NCBI RefSeq assembly: GCF_015550425.1
Contig: NZ_JADNAT010000003.1
Span: forward strand, 159,223 to 223,222
DNA: 64,000 nt
From: Clostridium sp. 1001275B_160808_H3
GTDB lineage: Bacteria > Bacillota > Clostridia > Clostridiales > Clostridiaceae
Reading direction: 5' to 3'
The stretch's first letter is position 1. Every line of letters starts with the position of its first letter. Shown here one piece after another: positions 55,295-64,000 of this stretch. The notes below the pieces were generated by a model. It worked only from the letters and a program-made list of their open reading frames with translations. It searched no databases and was not told the origin of the DNA. Both the position numbers and the translations under genes were made by a program.

Positions 55295-55677
55295 CTACCT
55301 ATCTTATAGATATATTAATAATATAACATAAAAAAGTTAGCATATGTATATTAGCCAATCCAATTCTTTTACTTAAAGCTAAGACAAATACTACATAGGA
55401 ACTTGTATTTTAAAAACTTCTTATTGTTACAATATATAAAAACTAAATTTATTTTACATTTTATTTCTATAAAATTTTTTTATTTATTAATATTTTTGAA
55501 TTTTGATTATTTTTATTTATTGTTTATATCATTTACGAGTATATTGTTTAATAGTATATTATTTTAAATATTTTATAAAAATAATGTATTATAAGAATGT
55601 TTGTTCTCCTTTATATCAATAATTATAACTAGAATTATTTCAAATATCTATATCAGATGATAAAATAGAGGTGTACG
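55295..55677. other. Divergent AT-rich promoter region between jetD and the Rpn remnant
   Basis: The 383-bp spacer carries no open frame, hairpin or repeat that could be supported. Several TATAAT-like stretches exist, which is unremarkable in this composition. Confidence 0.5.
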
Positions 55678-56497
55678 ATGAATGAAATTAATAGGGTCAA
55701 CATCCACGACAAAAGTTATAAAGATCTGTTTTCTAACAAAGAGACCTTTTTAAACTTAATACAGAGTTTTGTTAGTAATACTTGGGGGAATAAATTAACC
55801 AAGGATAATCTTGTATTAGTTAATAAGTCATATATATTATCTGATTATGAAGAACAAGAATCTGACATAGCCTTCTATAGTTCCTATTGTTCTTTATAAT
55901 GGCAAGAAGAAGTGGACAGCTGCTAAAGAATTAAAGCATGTTATAAGTAATAGTGATGTTTTTGGAGATAATATATTAAATTTTAAATATGAATTTATTG
56001 ATATTAATAGCTATGAAAAAGAAGAACTTTACAATAAACAAAATATTTCTTCTGCTATATTTTTGCTGGATCAAAATATAAATAGAATTGAGTTTTATAA
56101 TCGACTTAAAGATATTATAATTGGATTTAATAACTTATCTATAGAAGAAAAAATGCATCTTAAGCACTGGCTAGTTAATATAAATACAGAAGAAAATAAT
56201 TTTAAAGATAATATTGAAAAAATATTTAATGCTGATAGACAGGAGGTTCTTAATATGACTTCTAATATTTCAAAGGGATTAGAAAAATTAAAAGAAGATG
56301 GTAAAATCGAAGGTAAAATTGAAGGTAAGCTTCAAGGTAAGACAGAAATTTTGATTAAATTGCTTTCAAAAAAATTTAAGTCCTTACCTGACGAATATAT
56401 AGAAAAAATCAAATCTTTACCTGAAAATATAATAGAAAATATTGCTACTGATATATTTGATATTGATACTATTGAGGATTTGAAAAAGTATTTTTAA
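55678..56497 (+). pseudogene. Rpn-family nuclease/transposase, inactivated by internal deletion
   Basis: The first 63 residues (MNEINRVNIHDKSYKDLFSN, then LVNKSYILSDYEEQESDIA) match the start of Rpn (recombination-promoting nuclease, PD-(D/E)XK) proteins. Then the frame changes, and from 55880 the other part runs to 56497: VPIVLYNGKKKWTAAKELKH, ISSAIFLLDQNINRIEFYNR, ending with a KIEGKIEGKLQGKTE repeat and DIEDLKKYF-like tail. Roughly 70 codons between ESDI and VPIVLYNG, including much of the nuclease core, are missing. The product cannot be a working nuclease. A GAGGTG site still precedes the ATG. Confidence 0.85.
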
Positions 56498-56546
56498 TTT
56501 ATATTAAGTTTAATGTAATTAAAGTAACCATAACATTAGTTCTTAG

Positions 56547-56599
56547 AATTAACAATAAAGCGTATAAGTATAATTTACACGCTTTATTGTTAATTATTT
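56547..56599 (+). terminator. Terminator after the Rpn remnant
   Basis: A perfect 17-bp stem (56547-56563 with 56579-56595) is followed by ATTTTATTA. Confidence 0.8.
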
Positions 56600-56742
56600 T
56601 ATTACTTGTATTATTCTCTGCCTTGCAATTTTATCAAAAACATCACTTACCCACTCTTAAATATTTTCATTAGTTCAAATATCTTTAAGAATTCTTTCTA
56701 TGTAAAAAATAATATTCATTTTTAGCTAGCAATTTAACTAAA

Positions 56743-56779
56743 AAAGCTATGCTCAACCATCACAGTTTCACATAGCTTT
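56743..56779 (-). terminator. Terminator after uraA
   Basis: A 9-bp stem (AAAGCTATG at 56743-56751, CATAGCTTT at 56771-56779) is followed by six T on the minus strand, 45 bp beyond the uraA stop. Confidence 0.75.
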
Positions 56780-56824
56780 ACTAAACTCATTATTATTTAT
56801 ATAATTTTCTCTAAATATATCTAT

Positions 56825-58114
56825 TTAAGGTTCTTCATTCATAATTCCTAGTTTATCAAATATAAGGAATGTTAAGTTTAAAGCAATTCCAACTACAGCT
56901 GCTAGTCCCATTCCTTTTAACTCTATAACGCCTATGCTTAGTTTTATACCACTTAATCCTATCATAAATATAACTGATGTAAGTATTAAATTTCTTGATT
57001 TTGAAAAGTCTACTTTTTCCTCTATAAAAGTTCTAAGTCCTGATGTTGCTATAGATCCAAATAATAATAGACTAACGCCACCTACTACTGGAGTTGGTAT
57101 TGTATTAATAATAGCTGAAAGCTTACCTGAAAATCCTAATATAATTGATATTATTCCTGCACCACATATTACATATACACTGTATACTTTTGTTAATGCC
57201 ATAACTCCTATGTTTTCACCATAAGTAGTAGTTGGAACTGATCCAAACATACCTGAAATCATAGTTGATAATCCATCTCCTAAAAGTGATCTATGAAGTC
57301 CTGGATTTTTTGATAAATCTTTTCCTACTATGCTACTAGTAACCTTTAAGTGTCCTATGTGCTCTGCTATTACTACAAAAGTGGCAGGAACTATAGTTAA
57401 TATAGCTGTCATATCAAATTTAGCTATCCTAAATTGTGGTACTGTAAAGAAAGCTGCATTACTTATTGAATTAAAATCTACAAGTCCTATAAAGCAAGCT
57501 GTTATATAACCAACAACAACTCCTATTAAAATAGGTATTACCTTTAAGAAACCTCTTAATAATACATTACTTAATATAACTGTTCCAAGAGTAACCATTG
57601 ATACTATAACCCAAGTTGTATTAAGTTCAGGTGAGTTTGATCCTCCAACTGGAAAACCTGCCATATCAGCTGCTGTACTAGCAAGTTCTAATCCTATTAT
57701 TGTAACTATTGCACCCATTGCTGCTGGTGGAAATAATTTATTAATCCAGCCTGTCCCTGTATAACCTACAATAATTGCTACTATTGAAAAAACAAGTCCT
57801 GAAGCTACAAAGCCTCCTTGTACAGTTTGAAAACTATACCCTTCACTAAATAATAAAAATGTTGGTGCTAAAAAGGCAAAACTTGATCCTAAATAGGCTG
57901 GTATACTTTTCTTTGTTATTATTGCATAAAGCAAAGTACCTATTCCGTTGAAAAACAATACTGTTGTGGGATCAATTTTAAATAAGATAGGAACTAAAAC
58001 AGATGAACCAAACATTGCAAATAGATGTTGTATGCTTAATGGAATTGCCCTCCCCATTGGAACTTTTTCGTTGACATCTACCATTAATACTTCATTTTCA
58101 GAATTTTTTTTCAT
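56825..58114 (-). CDS. uraA: Uracil:cation symporter
   Basis: The 429-residue protein has about 14 membrane segments and the NCS2 family motifs: SIQHLFAMFGSSVLVPILFK at the start, the substrate-binding VIAEHIGHLKVTSSIVG with Glu-His, and PTTTYGENIGVMALTKVYSV, where the family has a conserved Glu. TTTYGEN is the uracil branch signature, so uraA/pyrP rather than xanthine permease. It is a single gene with no pyr genes beside it and no PyrR site or riboswitch seen in the leader. Confidence 0.94.
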   Translation of the reverse strand: MKKNSENEVLMVDVNEKVPMGRAIPLSIQHLFAMFGSSVLVPILFKIDPTTVLFFNGIGTLLYAIITKKSIPAYLGSSFAFLAPTFLLFSEGYSFQTVQGGFVASGLVFSIVAIIVGYTGTGWINKLFPPAAMGAIVTIIGLELASTAADMAGFPVGGSNSPELNTTWVIVSMVTLGTVILSNVLLRGFLKVIPILIGVVVGYITACFIGLVDFNSISNAAFFTVPQFRIAKFDMTAILTIVPATFVVIAEHIGHLKVTSSIVGKDLSKNPGLHRSLLGDGLSTMISGMFGSVPTTTYGENIGVMALTKVYSVYVICGAGIISIILGFSGKLSAIINTIPTPVVGGVSLLLFGSIATSGLRTFIEEKVDFSKSRNLILTSVIFMIGLSGIKLSIGVIELKGMGLAAVVGIALNLTFLIFDKLGIMNEEP

Positions 58115-58482
58115 ATTATTATCTCCCTTCTTAGTCTCTCTGAACTAAATTAAAAGTATTTTTTTGTTGAATATTAAATCTACATTATATATTACACTTT
58201 TTTCATTATAATACAAGTTTTTTTTCTTAAATGTGCTTAGATATATTATAATTTGATTTTTCACGTATATATTAAAACAATTTATAGCATTTAAAACAAT
58301 CTATAATACTAAAACAATTTTATATTTTAATAGAAAAATTCCTTATTGGTAATAATCTATTTTATAAATTATTGCCAATAAGGAGCTTATTTGACTTTAT
58401 TTAGTTTACACATTTTTTATAACACTTTATTTAAGTAAAAATTATACTATTTAGTATTGTAGATGTTTGTATCTAATTACTT
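58115..58482. other. Intergenic region with terminator of the lipoprotein gene
   Basis: The 368-bp gap has one clear element: a 16-bp stem (58341-58356 with 58368-58383, one wobble) followed on the minus strand by GGAATTTTTC, which ends the lipoprotein transcript. Three AAAACAAT-type short repeats at 58276-58318 are the only other visible pattern. Confidence 0.65.
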
Positions 58483-59709
58483 TTATTCTATTATATTATA
58501 AACCTCTAATTTATTAGTTGCATTATAATTTTCATCAGCTACAATTGATCTTATATAAAATGTTTTTCCATCACTTTCCCAACCTTCAAATATTTTATGA
58601 TGTCTTTCTTCTGTATTAGTAACTATATTAGTTATGTTTGTAATTTCTAATTTATCATTTATATTTGCAATACTTAAAGTATTATTTTGTTTTTCATCCT
58701 TTTCTAAATCAGGTTTCAAACTACTTATAATAACTTTATCTTTATTTTCACTTATATGAAATTCAAAGAATGTACCACTTTCTACATCTACAATTTTTGT
58801 AAGCTTCTTATTATCTATATCATAATTCCAAATTCCATTTTTACCTTCTGCTAAACCTGAAAATAATATTCTACCATTTTCATAAAGCATTTCTCCTCTA
58901 GTATCAATTTCAATACCATCATAATCTGATAATATCTTAGTAAATTTATTATTTTCAATATATCCTATAGTATTTTTTGTATCATGCTCTTCAGTTGGGT
59001 CGAAATCATCTGAATAATACCCTTCTAAATACTGATAGTTGACATAAATTCTATCTCCCTCTATTCCTAATATTTCTCTTAATCCTCCATCTTTATCGTT
59101 ATGTCTTAATTCCTTTGGAATAACATAATAATTTTCATTTTGGATATCTATTAAAACTGATTTGGGATCTTGCTCACTTCCAACGAGTACTACATCTATA
59201 GTACCATTTCTATAGGAATCATGACCATCATAAATTAAGTTACCTTGCTCTTCAACTAATTTAGTATATACATCTAATTCTTCTAATTCTCCATCCTTAT
59301 TAATAGTGTACACTTTGTTATCCTTTTTTATCTTATTTGAGTAAATTCCATTATAAGAATCAGATGCGTATAATTTCCCGTCAACATTTTTATAAGTCCA
59401 ATTTACTTTATTATCACTTTCTAACTTACCAATACTTACTTCTCTAATAACATCATTTTGGTTTTGGTAAATAAGTTGAATAATATTTTCCTTTACATAA
59501 GGCATTCTATAAATAGCTCCAGTATCCGGAAGTTCTATTTCTGCCACCTTTTTAATTTGAAAATCTTCATTTTTCTTGTCTTTTGTGTTATCATCAATAA
59601 CAACTTTTTCTGTTCCGAGTACTACATTTTCACTACTTTCCTTTGAACATCCTACTGGCATCATTGTTGTTACTATAACAATTAATAATGCTAAATACTT
59701 TTTTTTCAT
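58483..59709 (-). CDS. Lipoprotein with beta-propeller-like repeats
   Basis: ATG 59709 (MKKKYLALLIVIVTTMMPVGC) is chosen because GGAGGGG lies just upstream; the GTG at 59727 overlaps it. The lipobox PVGC gives an anchor at about residue 21, followed by a polar linker rich in Asp and Lys. The remaining 350 residues contain repeated strand motifs with WTY, YNGIYSNK, GIWNYDIDNKKLTKI, like a DPP-IV/TolB type propeller. It is the last gene after a histidine kinase and a response regulator and may be their sensor accessory or target. No enzymatic motif was seen. Confidence 0.8.
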   Translation of the reverse strand: MKKKYLALLIVIVTTMMPVGCSKESSENVVLGTEKVVIDDNTKDKKNEDFQIKKVAEIELPDTGAIYRMPYVKENIIQLIYQNQNDVIREVSIGKLESDNKVNWTYKNVDGKLYASDSYNGIYSNKIKKDNKVYTINKDGELEELDVYTKLVEEQGNLIYDGHDSYRNGTIDVVLVGSEQDPKSVLIDIQNENYYVIPKELRHNDKDGGLREILGIEGDRIYVNYQYLEGYYSDDFDPTEEHDTKNTIGYIENNKFTKILSDYDGIEIDTRGEMLYENGRILFSGLAEGKNGIWNYDIDNKKLTKIVDVESGTFFEFHISENKDKVIISSLKPDLEKDEKQNNTLSIANINDKLEITNITNIVTNTEERHHKIFEGWESDGKTFYIRSIVADENYNATNKLEVYNIIE

Positions 59710-59769
59710 ATTAACCCCTCCAATCACCTTATATTCTTAGTATAATACTTAGTTGTTATTGGAATAATA

Positions 59770-61209
59770 TTAAGATGTTTCCAAAGTATTAAAATTTATA
59801 AATTTGACAATGAATTTAGATTTATTTTCATCTATCTCTACTTCGATTGTTGCATTATGTGCTTCTGCGATATTTTTGCAAATATATAAGCCTAATCCAT
59901 GAGAATTTTTTTTGTTTTTCCTACTATCATCAACTTTAACAAAGGGCTCAAATATTCTTTCCTTTTTCTCAATTGGAATAACCTTTCCTTCTGATAAAAT
60001 TGAAAAAATCGTATGTTCGTTAAGATTTTTTAATTCAATCACTATTTTACTATTATTATTTGAATACTTTATTGCATTTTCTACTAAGTTATTTACTAAT
60101 ATATATAAATATTGTTTATTACCTTTTATACTAATATCATTTGTTTCATCAATTATTTGTAATGATTTTTCCTTTATACTTATTAAATTAGCTTGAATTA
60201 TATCATTTAAAATATATTTTAAATCAACATTTTCAAAGGAGTAATCTTCTAAATCACTTATTTGCTTTGAAATATCTAAAAGTGTTCCAACTAACTCATT
60301 CATTCTTTTACACTCAAAAACAATTCTTTTTATAGCGAGAGCTTTAAATTCCTCATCTTGAAAGTTATCTTCACTTAATATTTGTGCATATCCTGAAATG
60401 CTAGTAATTGGTGACTTTAATTCATGAGTTATATTTCTAAATATATTTTTTTCTTGTTCATCTTTCCTTCTTAACTTTTCACTCATTAAATTAAAAGAAT
60501 CTACCAAAATTCCCACTTCATCATTTGAAGTGATATCAATTCTGGAAGGATAACTACCTTTTCCTACTTCTGAAACTTTATTTTTAAGAAGTATTAAAGG
60601 ATTAACTATCTTTGATGATAAAAAATATATAGAAATTAATATAATCAAGAAAAGTCCAGTAAAAATATAATTAACTAACTTATTGATATTTTGATTTCTT
60701 ATATACTCCTTTTCATAGTTGTTGGCTAACATCATAACCCCTACAGCTTGTTTATTCTTACCATATACTAAGTAACTTACTTTTCCAATAATACTATTAG
60801 ACCTTCTTTCAATATCTATAATAGCCTTATTATCTTTAACTATATTAAGAGTTTCTTCTGATATCCCATATACATTTAAATCTAATTCGTTTTCATCAAT
60901 CGTTCCTTTTAATAATAAATTACCATTTAAATCATATAATGCTCCTTGGCAATAAACTCTGTTTAAAATAAAGTTAATTACATTATCATTTAAATCACTT
61001 GCTGTCATTTCACTTTTATCAATATTATTTATGGCTAAATAATCATTTAAACTGCTAAATGAAACCTCATAATTTTTCTCCATATCATTTGTAATATACT
61101 CTTTAAAATTTCTATAAAAAAATTTATTTAATATTATATTGGATATAATTATAGATACAATGAAGATTATGGTTAATAATATTCCATATTTACGTCTTAT
61201 TGTTAGCAT
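59770..61209 (-). CDS. Sensor histidine kinase
   Basis: The 479-residue protein has an N-terminal membrane helix (ILLTIIFIVSIIISNIIL), an extracellular sensor of about 140 residues, a second helix near 180-200, a HAMP linker (NPLILLKNKVSEVGKGSYP), an H-box FRNITHELKSPITSISGYA with the phospho-acceptor His, and an ATPase with N-box NLVENAIKYSN and HGLGLYICKNI. It is the partner of the overlapping response regulator. The stimulus is unknown. Confidence 0.94.
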   Translation of the reverse strand: MLTIRRKYGILLTIIFIVSIIISNIILNKFFYRNFKEYITNDMEKNYEVSFSSLNDYLAINNIDKSEMTASDLNDNVINFILNRVYCQGALYDLNGNLLLKGTIDENELDLNVYGISEETLNIVKDNKAIIDIERRSNSIIGKVSYLVYGKNKQAVGVMMLANNYEKEYIRNQNINKLVNYIFTGLFLIILISIYFLSSKIVNPLILLKNKVSEVGKGSYPSRIDITSNDEVGILVDSFNLMSEKLRRKDEQEKNIFRNITHELKSPITSISGYAQILSEDNFQDEEFKALAIKRIVFECKRMNELVGTLLDISKQISDLEDYSFENVDLKYILNDIIQANLISIKEKSLQIIDETNDISIKGNKQYLYILVNNLVENAIKYSNNNSKIVIELKNLNEHTIFSILSEGKVIPIEKKERIFEPFVKVDDSRKNKKNSHGLGLYICKNIAEAHNATIEVEIDENKSKFIVKFINFNTLETS

Positions 61210-61894
61210 TGCTTTCCTTTAACATATAACCAACTCCAAAAATGGTTTCTATGTTAACTTCTTTTTTTAGCTTTTGACGTAATCTTGTTATATGTACATC
61301 TATAGTCCTTGCATCTCCAATAAAATCATATCCCCAAACTAAATTTAATAACTCATCCCTTGAATAAACTCTATTTTTGTTTTTTGTTAAAAATAATAAA
61401 AGATCAAATTCCTTTGGCTTAAGTTTTATTTCTTCATCGTTACATTTTACAATTCTACTGTATTCAGAAATACTGATATTGCCGATAGAAATATCTTTTT
61501 TAGTATTATCTTGTTTTTCTTGATTTGCTATTTCTTTTTTTCTTCTTAAAGCTACTCTAATTCTTGTTATTACTTCCCTAATATCAAAAGGCTTTGTAAT
61601 ATAATCATCTGCACCTAATTCAAGACCAAGAATTTTATCTGTAATATCAATTCTTGCTGTGAGCATAATTATAGGTATTTTATAATTTGTAATTTCTTTG
61701 CAAATAGAAAATCCATCTATATCACCTAACATAATATCCAAAAGTATTAAATCTGGCTTGAAAGTTTGTATATCATCTTCTACTCTTAATCCATTATCAT
61801 TTATCTTAACTGTATATCCTTCTCTATTTAATGAAAACATTAATATTTGGCTTATATCTTCATCATCTTCAATTATCAATATATTTTCTCTCAA
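61190..61894 (-). CDS. OmpR-family response regulator
   Basis: The start is set at TTG 61894 behind AAAGGGGTG; a longer frame to 62005 runs through an 18-bp tandem repeat and is not plausible as coding. The 234-residue product has a receiver domain (LIIEDDEDIS, LILLDIMLGDIDG with the phospho-Asp, IIMLTAR, GADDYITKPF) and a C-terminal winged helix (LKPKEFDLLLFLTKNKNRVYS, DARTIDVHITRLRQKL). It overlaps the kinase gene by 20 bp, so the pair is translationally coupled. Confidence 0.93.
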   Translation of the reverse strand: MRENILIIEDDEDISQILMFSLNREGYTVKINDNGLRVEDDIQTFKPDLILLDIMLGDIDGFSICKEITNYKIPIIMLTARIDITDKILGLELGADDYITKPFDIREVITRIRVALRRKKEIANQEKQDNTKKDISIGNISISEYSRIVKCNDEEIKLKPKEFDLLLFLTKNKNRVYSRDELLNLVWGYDFIGDARTIDVHITRLRQKLKKEVNIETIFGVGYMLKESNANNKT

Positions 61895-61959
61895 AATATC
61901 ACCCCTTTTATTACAATTATATATTTTTTGTAACTTTTTTACTAGTTTTCTAGTTATTA

Positions 61960-62066
61960 AAAGTGGACATATTTGAACAGCTCTCATTATTTGAACTGCT
62001 CCCATTACTGAACAATTTTATTATTCAATCTGTCTGCTAGGAGGATATCAATTGATTGTCCACTTT
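61960..62066. mobile_element. Possible insertion-sequence remnant with inverted ends and an 18-bp tandem repeat
   Basis: AAAGTGGACA at 61960-61969 and TGTCCACTTT at 62057-62066 form a 10-bp inverted pair bounding 107 bp. Ends of this kind occur in some IS3-type elements. Inside, ATTTGAACAGCTCTCATT (61971-61988) is followed directly by a second copy with two changes (61989-62006). No transposase is left. GGAGG at about 62041-62044 has no gene behind it. Confidence 0.4.
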
Positions 62067-62125
62067 AGTTTTTAATTTGTGCAATATCAAAAAACTTAAC
62101 TTTTCTATTCATATTCAAATTAAAC

Positions 62126-62281
62126 TTATTTTTTCTTTCTACTATCCAATACAAGACCAATAGCAACACCTAAACTTAACCCTATTGCTAATTTGTCAAA
62201 GATCATACCAAATACAAGTCCCATTCCTGTAAAAAGTGGAAAGTAGTAATTGTTTTTCTTTTTATCATCATTTTCACTCAT
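62126..62281 (-). CDS. Small membrane protein (51 residues)
   Basis: ATG 62281 follows AGGGGTGAATTAT and opens a 51-codon frame. The product has a charged start (MSENDDKKKNNYYF), one glycine-rich hydrophobic stretch (PLFTGMGLVFGMIFDKLAIG, then LSLGVAIGLVL) and a basic end (DSRKKK). The alternating glycines resemble a glycine-zipper hairpin. It is the third gene after the ABC ATPase and permease on the same strand, 92 bp beyond the permease, and could be an accessory of that exporter. No family name was recognised with certainty. Confidence 0.65.
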   Translation of the reverse strand: MSENDDKKKNNYYFPLFTGMGLVFGMIFDKLAIGLSLGVAIGLVLDSRKKK

Positions 62282-62373
62282 ATAATTCACCCCTCATAAC
62301 TTCATAATTAATGTGATAAAATTCAATTATATTCTTAGTAGGATTGTCTGTTTATTATATTATAATACATAAT

Positions 62374-63138
62374 TTATATTTTCTTATAGACTTTCATTGC
62401 AAATATATAAGCAACAACTGTTATTGCAATGCACCAAGCAAGAGCAATCCAAATATCATTTTCTACTGGATTATTTGCTAATAAATTACGAATAGCTTCT
62501 ACTATAGGAGTTACAGGTTGATTTTCTGCAAAGACACGTACTACTGAAGGCATAGTATCTGTTGGCACAAAGGCAGAACTTATAAATGGTAGAAAGATAA
62601 TTGGGTAAGAAAATGCACCTGCACCATCTGGTGTTTTTGCAGCAAGTCCTGCAATTACAGCAATCCAAGTTAAAGCAAGTGTAAATATCCCAAGGATTCC
62701 AAATACAGCTAACCATTGTAAGATTCCTGCTGAAGAACGGAAGCCCATTAATAATGCAACAAGTATAATTACTACTACAGAAATTCCATTAGAAATTAAT
62801 GAGGTTAATACATGTCCCCATAACACTGTAGAGCGAGATATAGGCATTGAGTGAAAACGTTCAAAGATACCACGTTCTTTATCTATAAACAAACGATAAG
62901 CTACATATGCAATCCCACTACCAATAGCCATTAACATTATACCTGGCAGTAGGTAATTAACATAATTTTCTGTACCTGTCTCAATTGCACCACCAAATAC
63001 ATAAACAAATAATAACATCATTGCAATTGGTGTGATACAAACTGTAATAATTGTATCTATACTTCTAAAAATATGGCGCATAGAACGCCCAAACATAACA
63101 CTCATATCTTTGAAAAAATATTTATTTGTAGACTCCAT
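62374..63138 (-). CDS. ABC-2 type exporter permease (DrrB-like)
   Basis: The 254-residue protein has six membrane helices and the ABC-2 layout: SMRHIFRSIDTIITVCITPI at the start, NYLLPGIMLMAIGSG, ERGIFERFHSMPISRSTVLWGH (coupling helix), and PIIFLPFISSAFVPTDTMP with ENQPVTPIVEAIRNLL. That is the DrrB/nodulation-type drug permease. Its ribosome site lies inside the end of the ATPase gene and its ATG follows the ATPase stop directly. Confidence 0.92.
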   Translation of the reverse strand: MESTNKYFFKDMSVMFGRSMRHIFRSIDTIITVCITPIAMMLLFVYVFGGAIETGTENYVNYLLPGIMLMAIGSGIAYVAYRLFIDKERGIFERFHSMPISRSTVLWGHVLTSLISNGISVVVIILVALLMGFRSSAGILQWLAVFGILGIFTLALTWIAVIAGLAAKTPDGAGAFSYPIIFLPFISSAFVPTDTMPSVVRVFAENQPVTPIVEAIRNLLANNPVENDIWIALAWCIAITVVAYIFAMKVYKKI

Positions 63139-63900
63139 TTATTTCTCCTCCTTTTTACCGATAATTGTTAGGAATATTTCTTCTAATGTAGGTTGTTTTT
63201 CAACATATTCTACTTTTGCAGGTGGAAATAATTTTTTTAATCCTTCAAGTGTATCTAAAGCAATGATTTTTCCTCCATGAAGAATAGCAATTTTGTCTGC
63301 AAGTTGTTCTGCTTCCTCTAAATATTGAGTGGTTAAAAATACTGTAGTTCCTGAAGCTGTTAGCTCTTTTACAATTTTCCAAACTTCTAAACGTGCTTCT
63401 GGATCTAGGCCTGTAGTTGGCTCATCTAAGAATATAATCTTTGGATTTCCAACTAAACTCATTGCAATATCAATTCTTCTTTTCATACCTCCAGAGTAAG
63501 TACCAACTCTGCGATCTGCTGCCTCTGACATACCAAATCTCTTAATTAATTCATCTGCTACTTCATTTGGATTTTTAAGATGTCTAAGTTTTGCTATCAT
63601 TTGAAGATTTTCACGACCAGTCAAAATTTCATCAATGGCAGCAAACTGCCCAGTAAGACTAATAGAAGCTCTAATGCCTCCTGGATTTTTTTTAATATCA
63701 AAACCATTAATTACAACACTTCCAGCATCTGCTTTAAGTAAAGTTGCCATGATTTTAATCATAGTTGTTTTTCCAGCGCCATTTGAACCTAGTAATGCAA
63801 AGATACCTCCCTCTTCTACTTCAAAATCTACTCCTTTTAAAACTTCTACATTTTTATAAGATTTTTTTATATCTTTAATTTGAATTATACTTTTTTTCAT
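63139..63900 (-). CDS. ABC exporter ATPase (DrrA-like)
   Basis: ATG 63900 is favoured, eight bases after GGAGG; an in-frame ATG at 63906 is too close. The 253-residue ATPase has Walker A LLGSNGAGKTT, signature YSGGMKRRID, Walker B IIFLDEPTTGLD and H-loop FLTTQYLEEAEQ, where Gln replaces the usual His as in DrrA proteins (T-T-Q/H). It powers the adjoining permease in export of a drug or toxic lipid-like compound. Confidence 0.93.
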   Translation of the reverse strand: MKKSIIQIKDIKKSYKNVEVLKGVDFEVEEGGIFALLGSNGAGKTTMIKIMATLLKADAGSVVINGFDIKKNPGGIRASISLTGQFAAIDEILTGRENLQMIAKLRHLKNPNEVADELIKRFGMSEAADRRVGTYSGGMKRRIDIAMSLVGNPKIIFLDEPTTGLDPEARLEVWKIVKELTASGTTVFLTTQYLEEAEQLADKIAILHGGKIIALDTLEGLKKLFPPAKVEYVEKQPTLEEIFLTIIGKKEEK

Positions 63901-63925
63901 TTTCATTTCCTCCTCTACAATATGT

Positions 63926-63948
63926 TAGTGTAAAGTTTTTTTACACTA
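63926..63948. promoter_or_regulatory. Inverted repeat, probable TetR-family operator
   Basis: TAGTGTAAA and TTTACACTA are perfect 9-bp arms around five bases, 26 bp before the ATPase start. Operators of the GTGTAA...TTACAC kind are common for TetR regulators of DrrAB exporters; the regulator gene would lie beyond the window edge. Confidence 0.65.
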
Positions 63949-64000
63949 CTTCTCTTTTAAAATCTTTATATATCAAGGTTTCGCAAGTTTTTTGTATAAA

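Noticed and set aside
55295..55677. CRISPR or tRNA genes in long AT-rich gaps
   Set aside because: No regularly spaced repeats and no cloverleaf or CCA-adjacent motifs were found here or in other gaps.
61895..62005. N-terminal extension of the response regulator to an upstream ATG
   Set aside because: The extension translates a tandem DNA repeat and lacks a ribosome site; TTG 61894 has a strong one and gives the usual family length.

Overview
The window comes from a very AT-rich, endospore-forming Firmicute, most likely a Clostridium sensu stricto species. The grounds are AAATTT-rich codon use, strong GGAGG ribosome sites with frequent GTG/TTG starts, a c-di-GMP riboswitch, CsxC-like spore-surface proteins, a clostridial C2-type toxin component and a FliB-like flagellin methylase. 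No rRNA, tRNA, CRISPR array or intact insertion sequence was seen.

Layout. 1-3.2 kb: the start of a FliB-like gene (cut by the window edge), a short-chain dehydrogenase and a divergent AraC regulator. 3.5-7.7 kb: a toxin locus with a small TcdR/BotR-like sigma factor, an 860-residue C2II-like pore component carrying a ricin-type lectin domain, a divergent YvrJ peptide and a decayed gene; no enzymatic (A) toxin partner is present. 7.8-17.1 kb: an eleven-gene operon ureI-ureABCEFGD-nikMN-nikQ-nikO (urea entry, urease, nickel insertion, nickel uptake) with a divergent MarR regulator and a large perfect palindrome between them. 17.2-18.4 kb: a c-di-GMP-I riboswitch with terminator ahead of an unknown secreted protein. 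18.9-22.7 kb: the riboflavin operon ribD-ribE-ribBA-ribH behind an FMN riboswitch and two tandem terminators. 22.9-28.6 kb: small secreted and membrane proteins, an OppA lipoprotein and a large membrane transporter. 28.8-33.3 kb: a heterodimeric ABC exporter with a divergent MerR regulator. 33.4-35.9 kb: two CsxC-like spore-surface genes, one with four 18-residue tyrosine-rich repeats.

36.6-55.3 kb is accessory in character: a lone phage-type antirepressor behind an isolated GC-rich palindrome, an HNH nuclease, a three-part helicase / PD-(D/E)XK nuclease / LexA-like peptidase fusion, an Mrr-type restriction enzyme, a MazG-like pyrophosphohydrolase, a GH43-GH120 xylan-degrading pair of richer base composition, and a complete four-gene Wadjet (Jet) operon in the order D-A-B-C. 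An Rpn-family gene with an internal deletion follows.

56.8-64 kb returns to core-like genes: a uracil permease, a lipoprotein next to a two-component system, a short repeat/IS remnant, a 51-residue membrane peptide and a DrrAB-type ABC exporter behind a TetR-like operator.

The strongest candidate for an undescribed system is the helicase-nuclease-LexA fusion at 39128-41575. It keeps every helicase motif, a D/ExK nuclease signature, and the Ala-Gly cleavage site and Ser/Lys dyad of LexA with almost exactly the spacing of E. coli LexA. This suggests a defence or repair enzyme controlled by damage-induced self-cleavage. The second is the orphan C2II-like pore protein, with an exchanged receptor domain and a leucine where the phi-clamp phenylalanine is expected.
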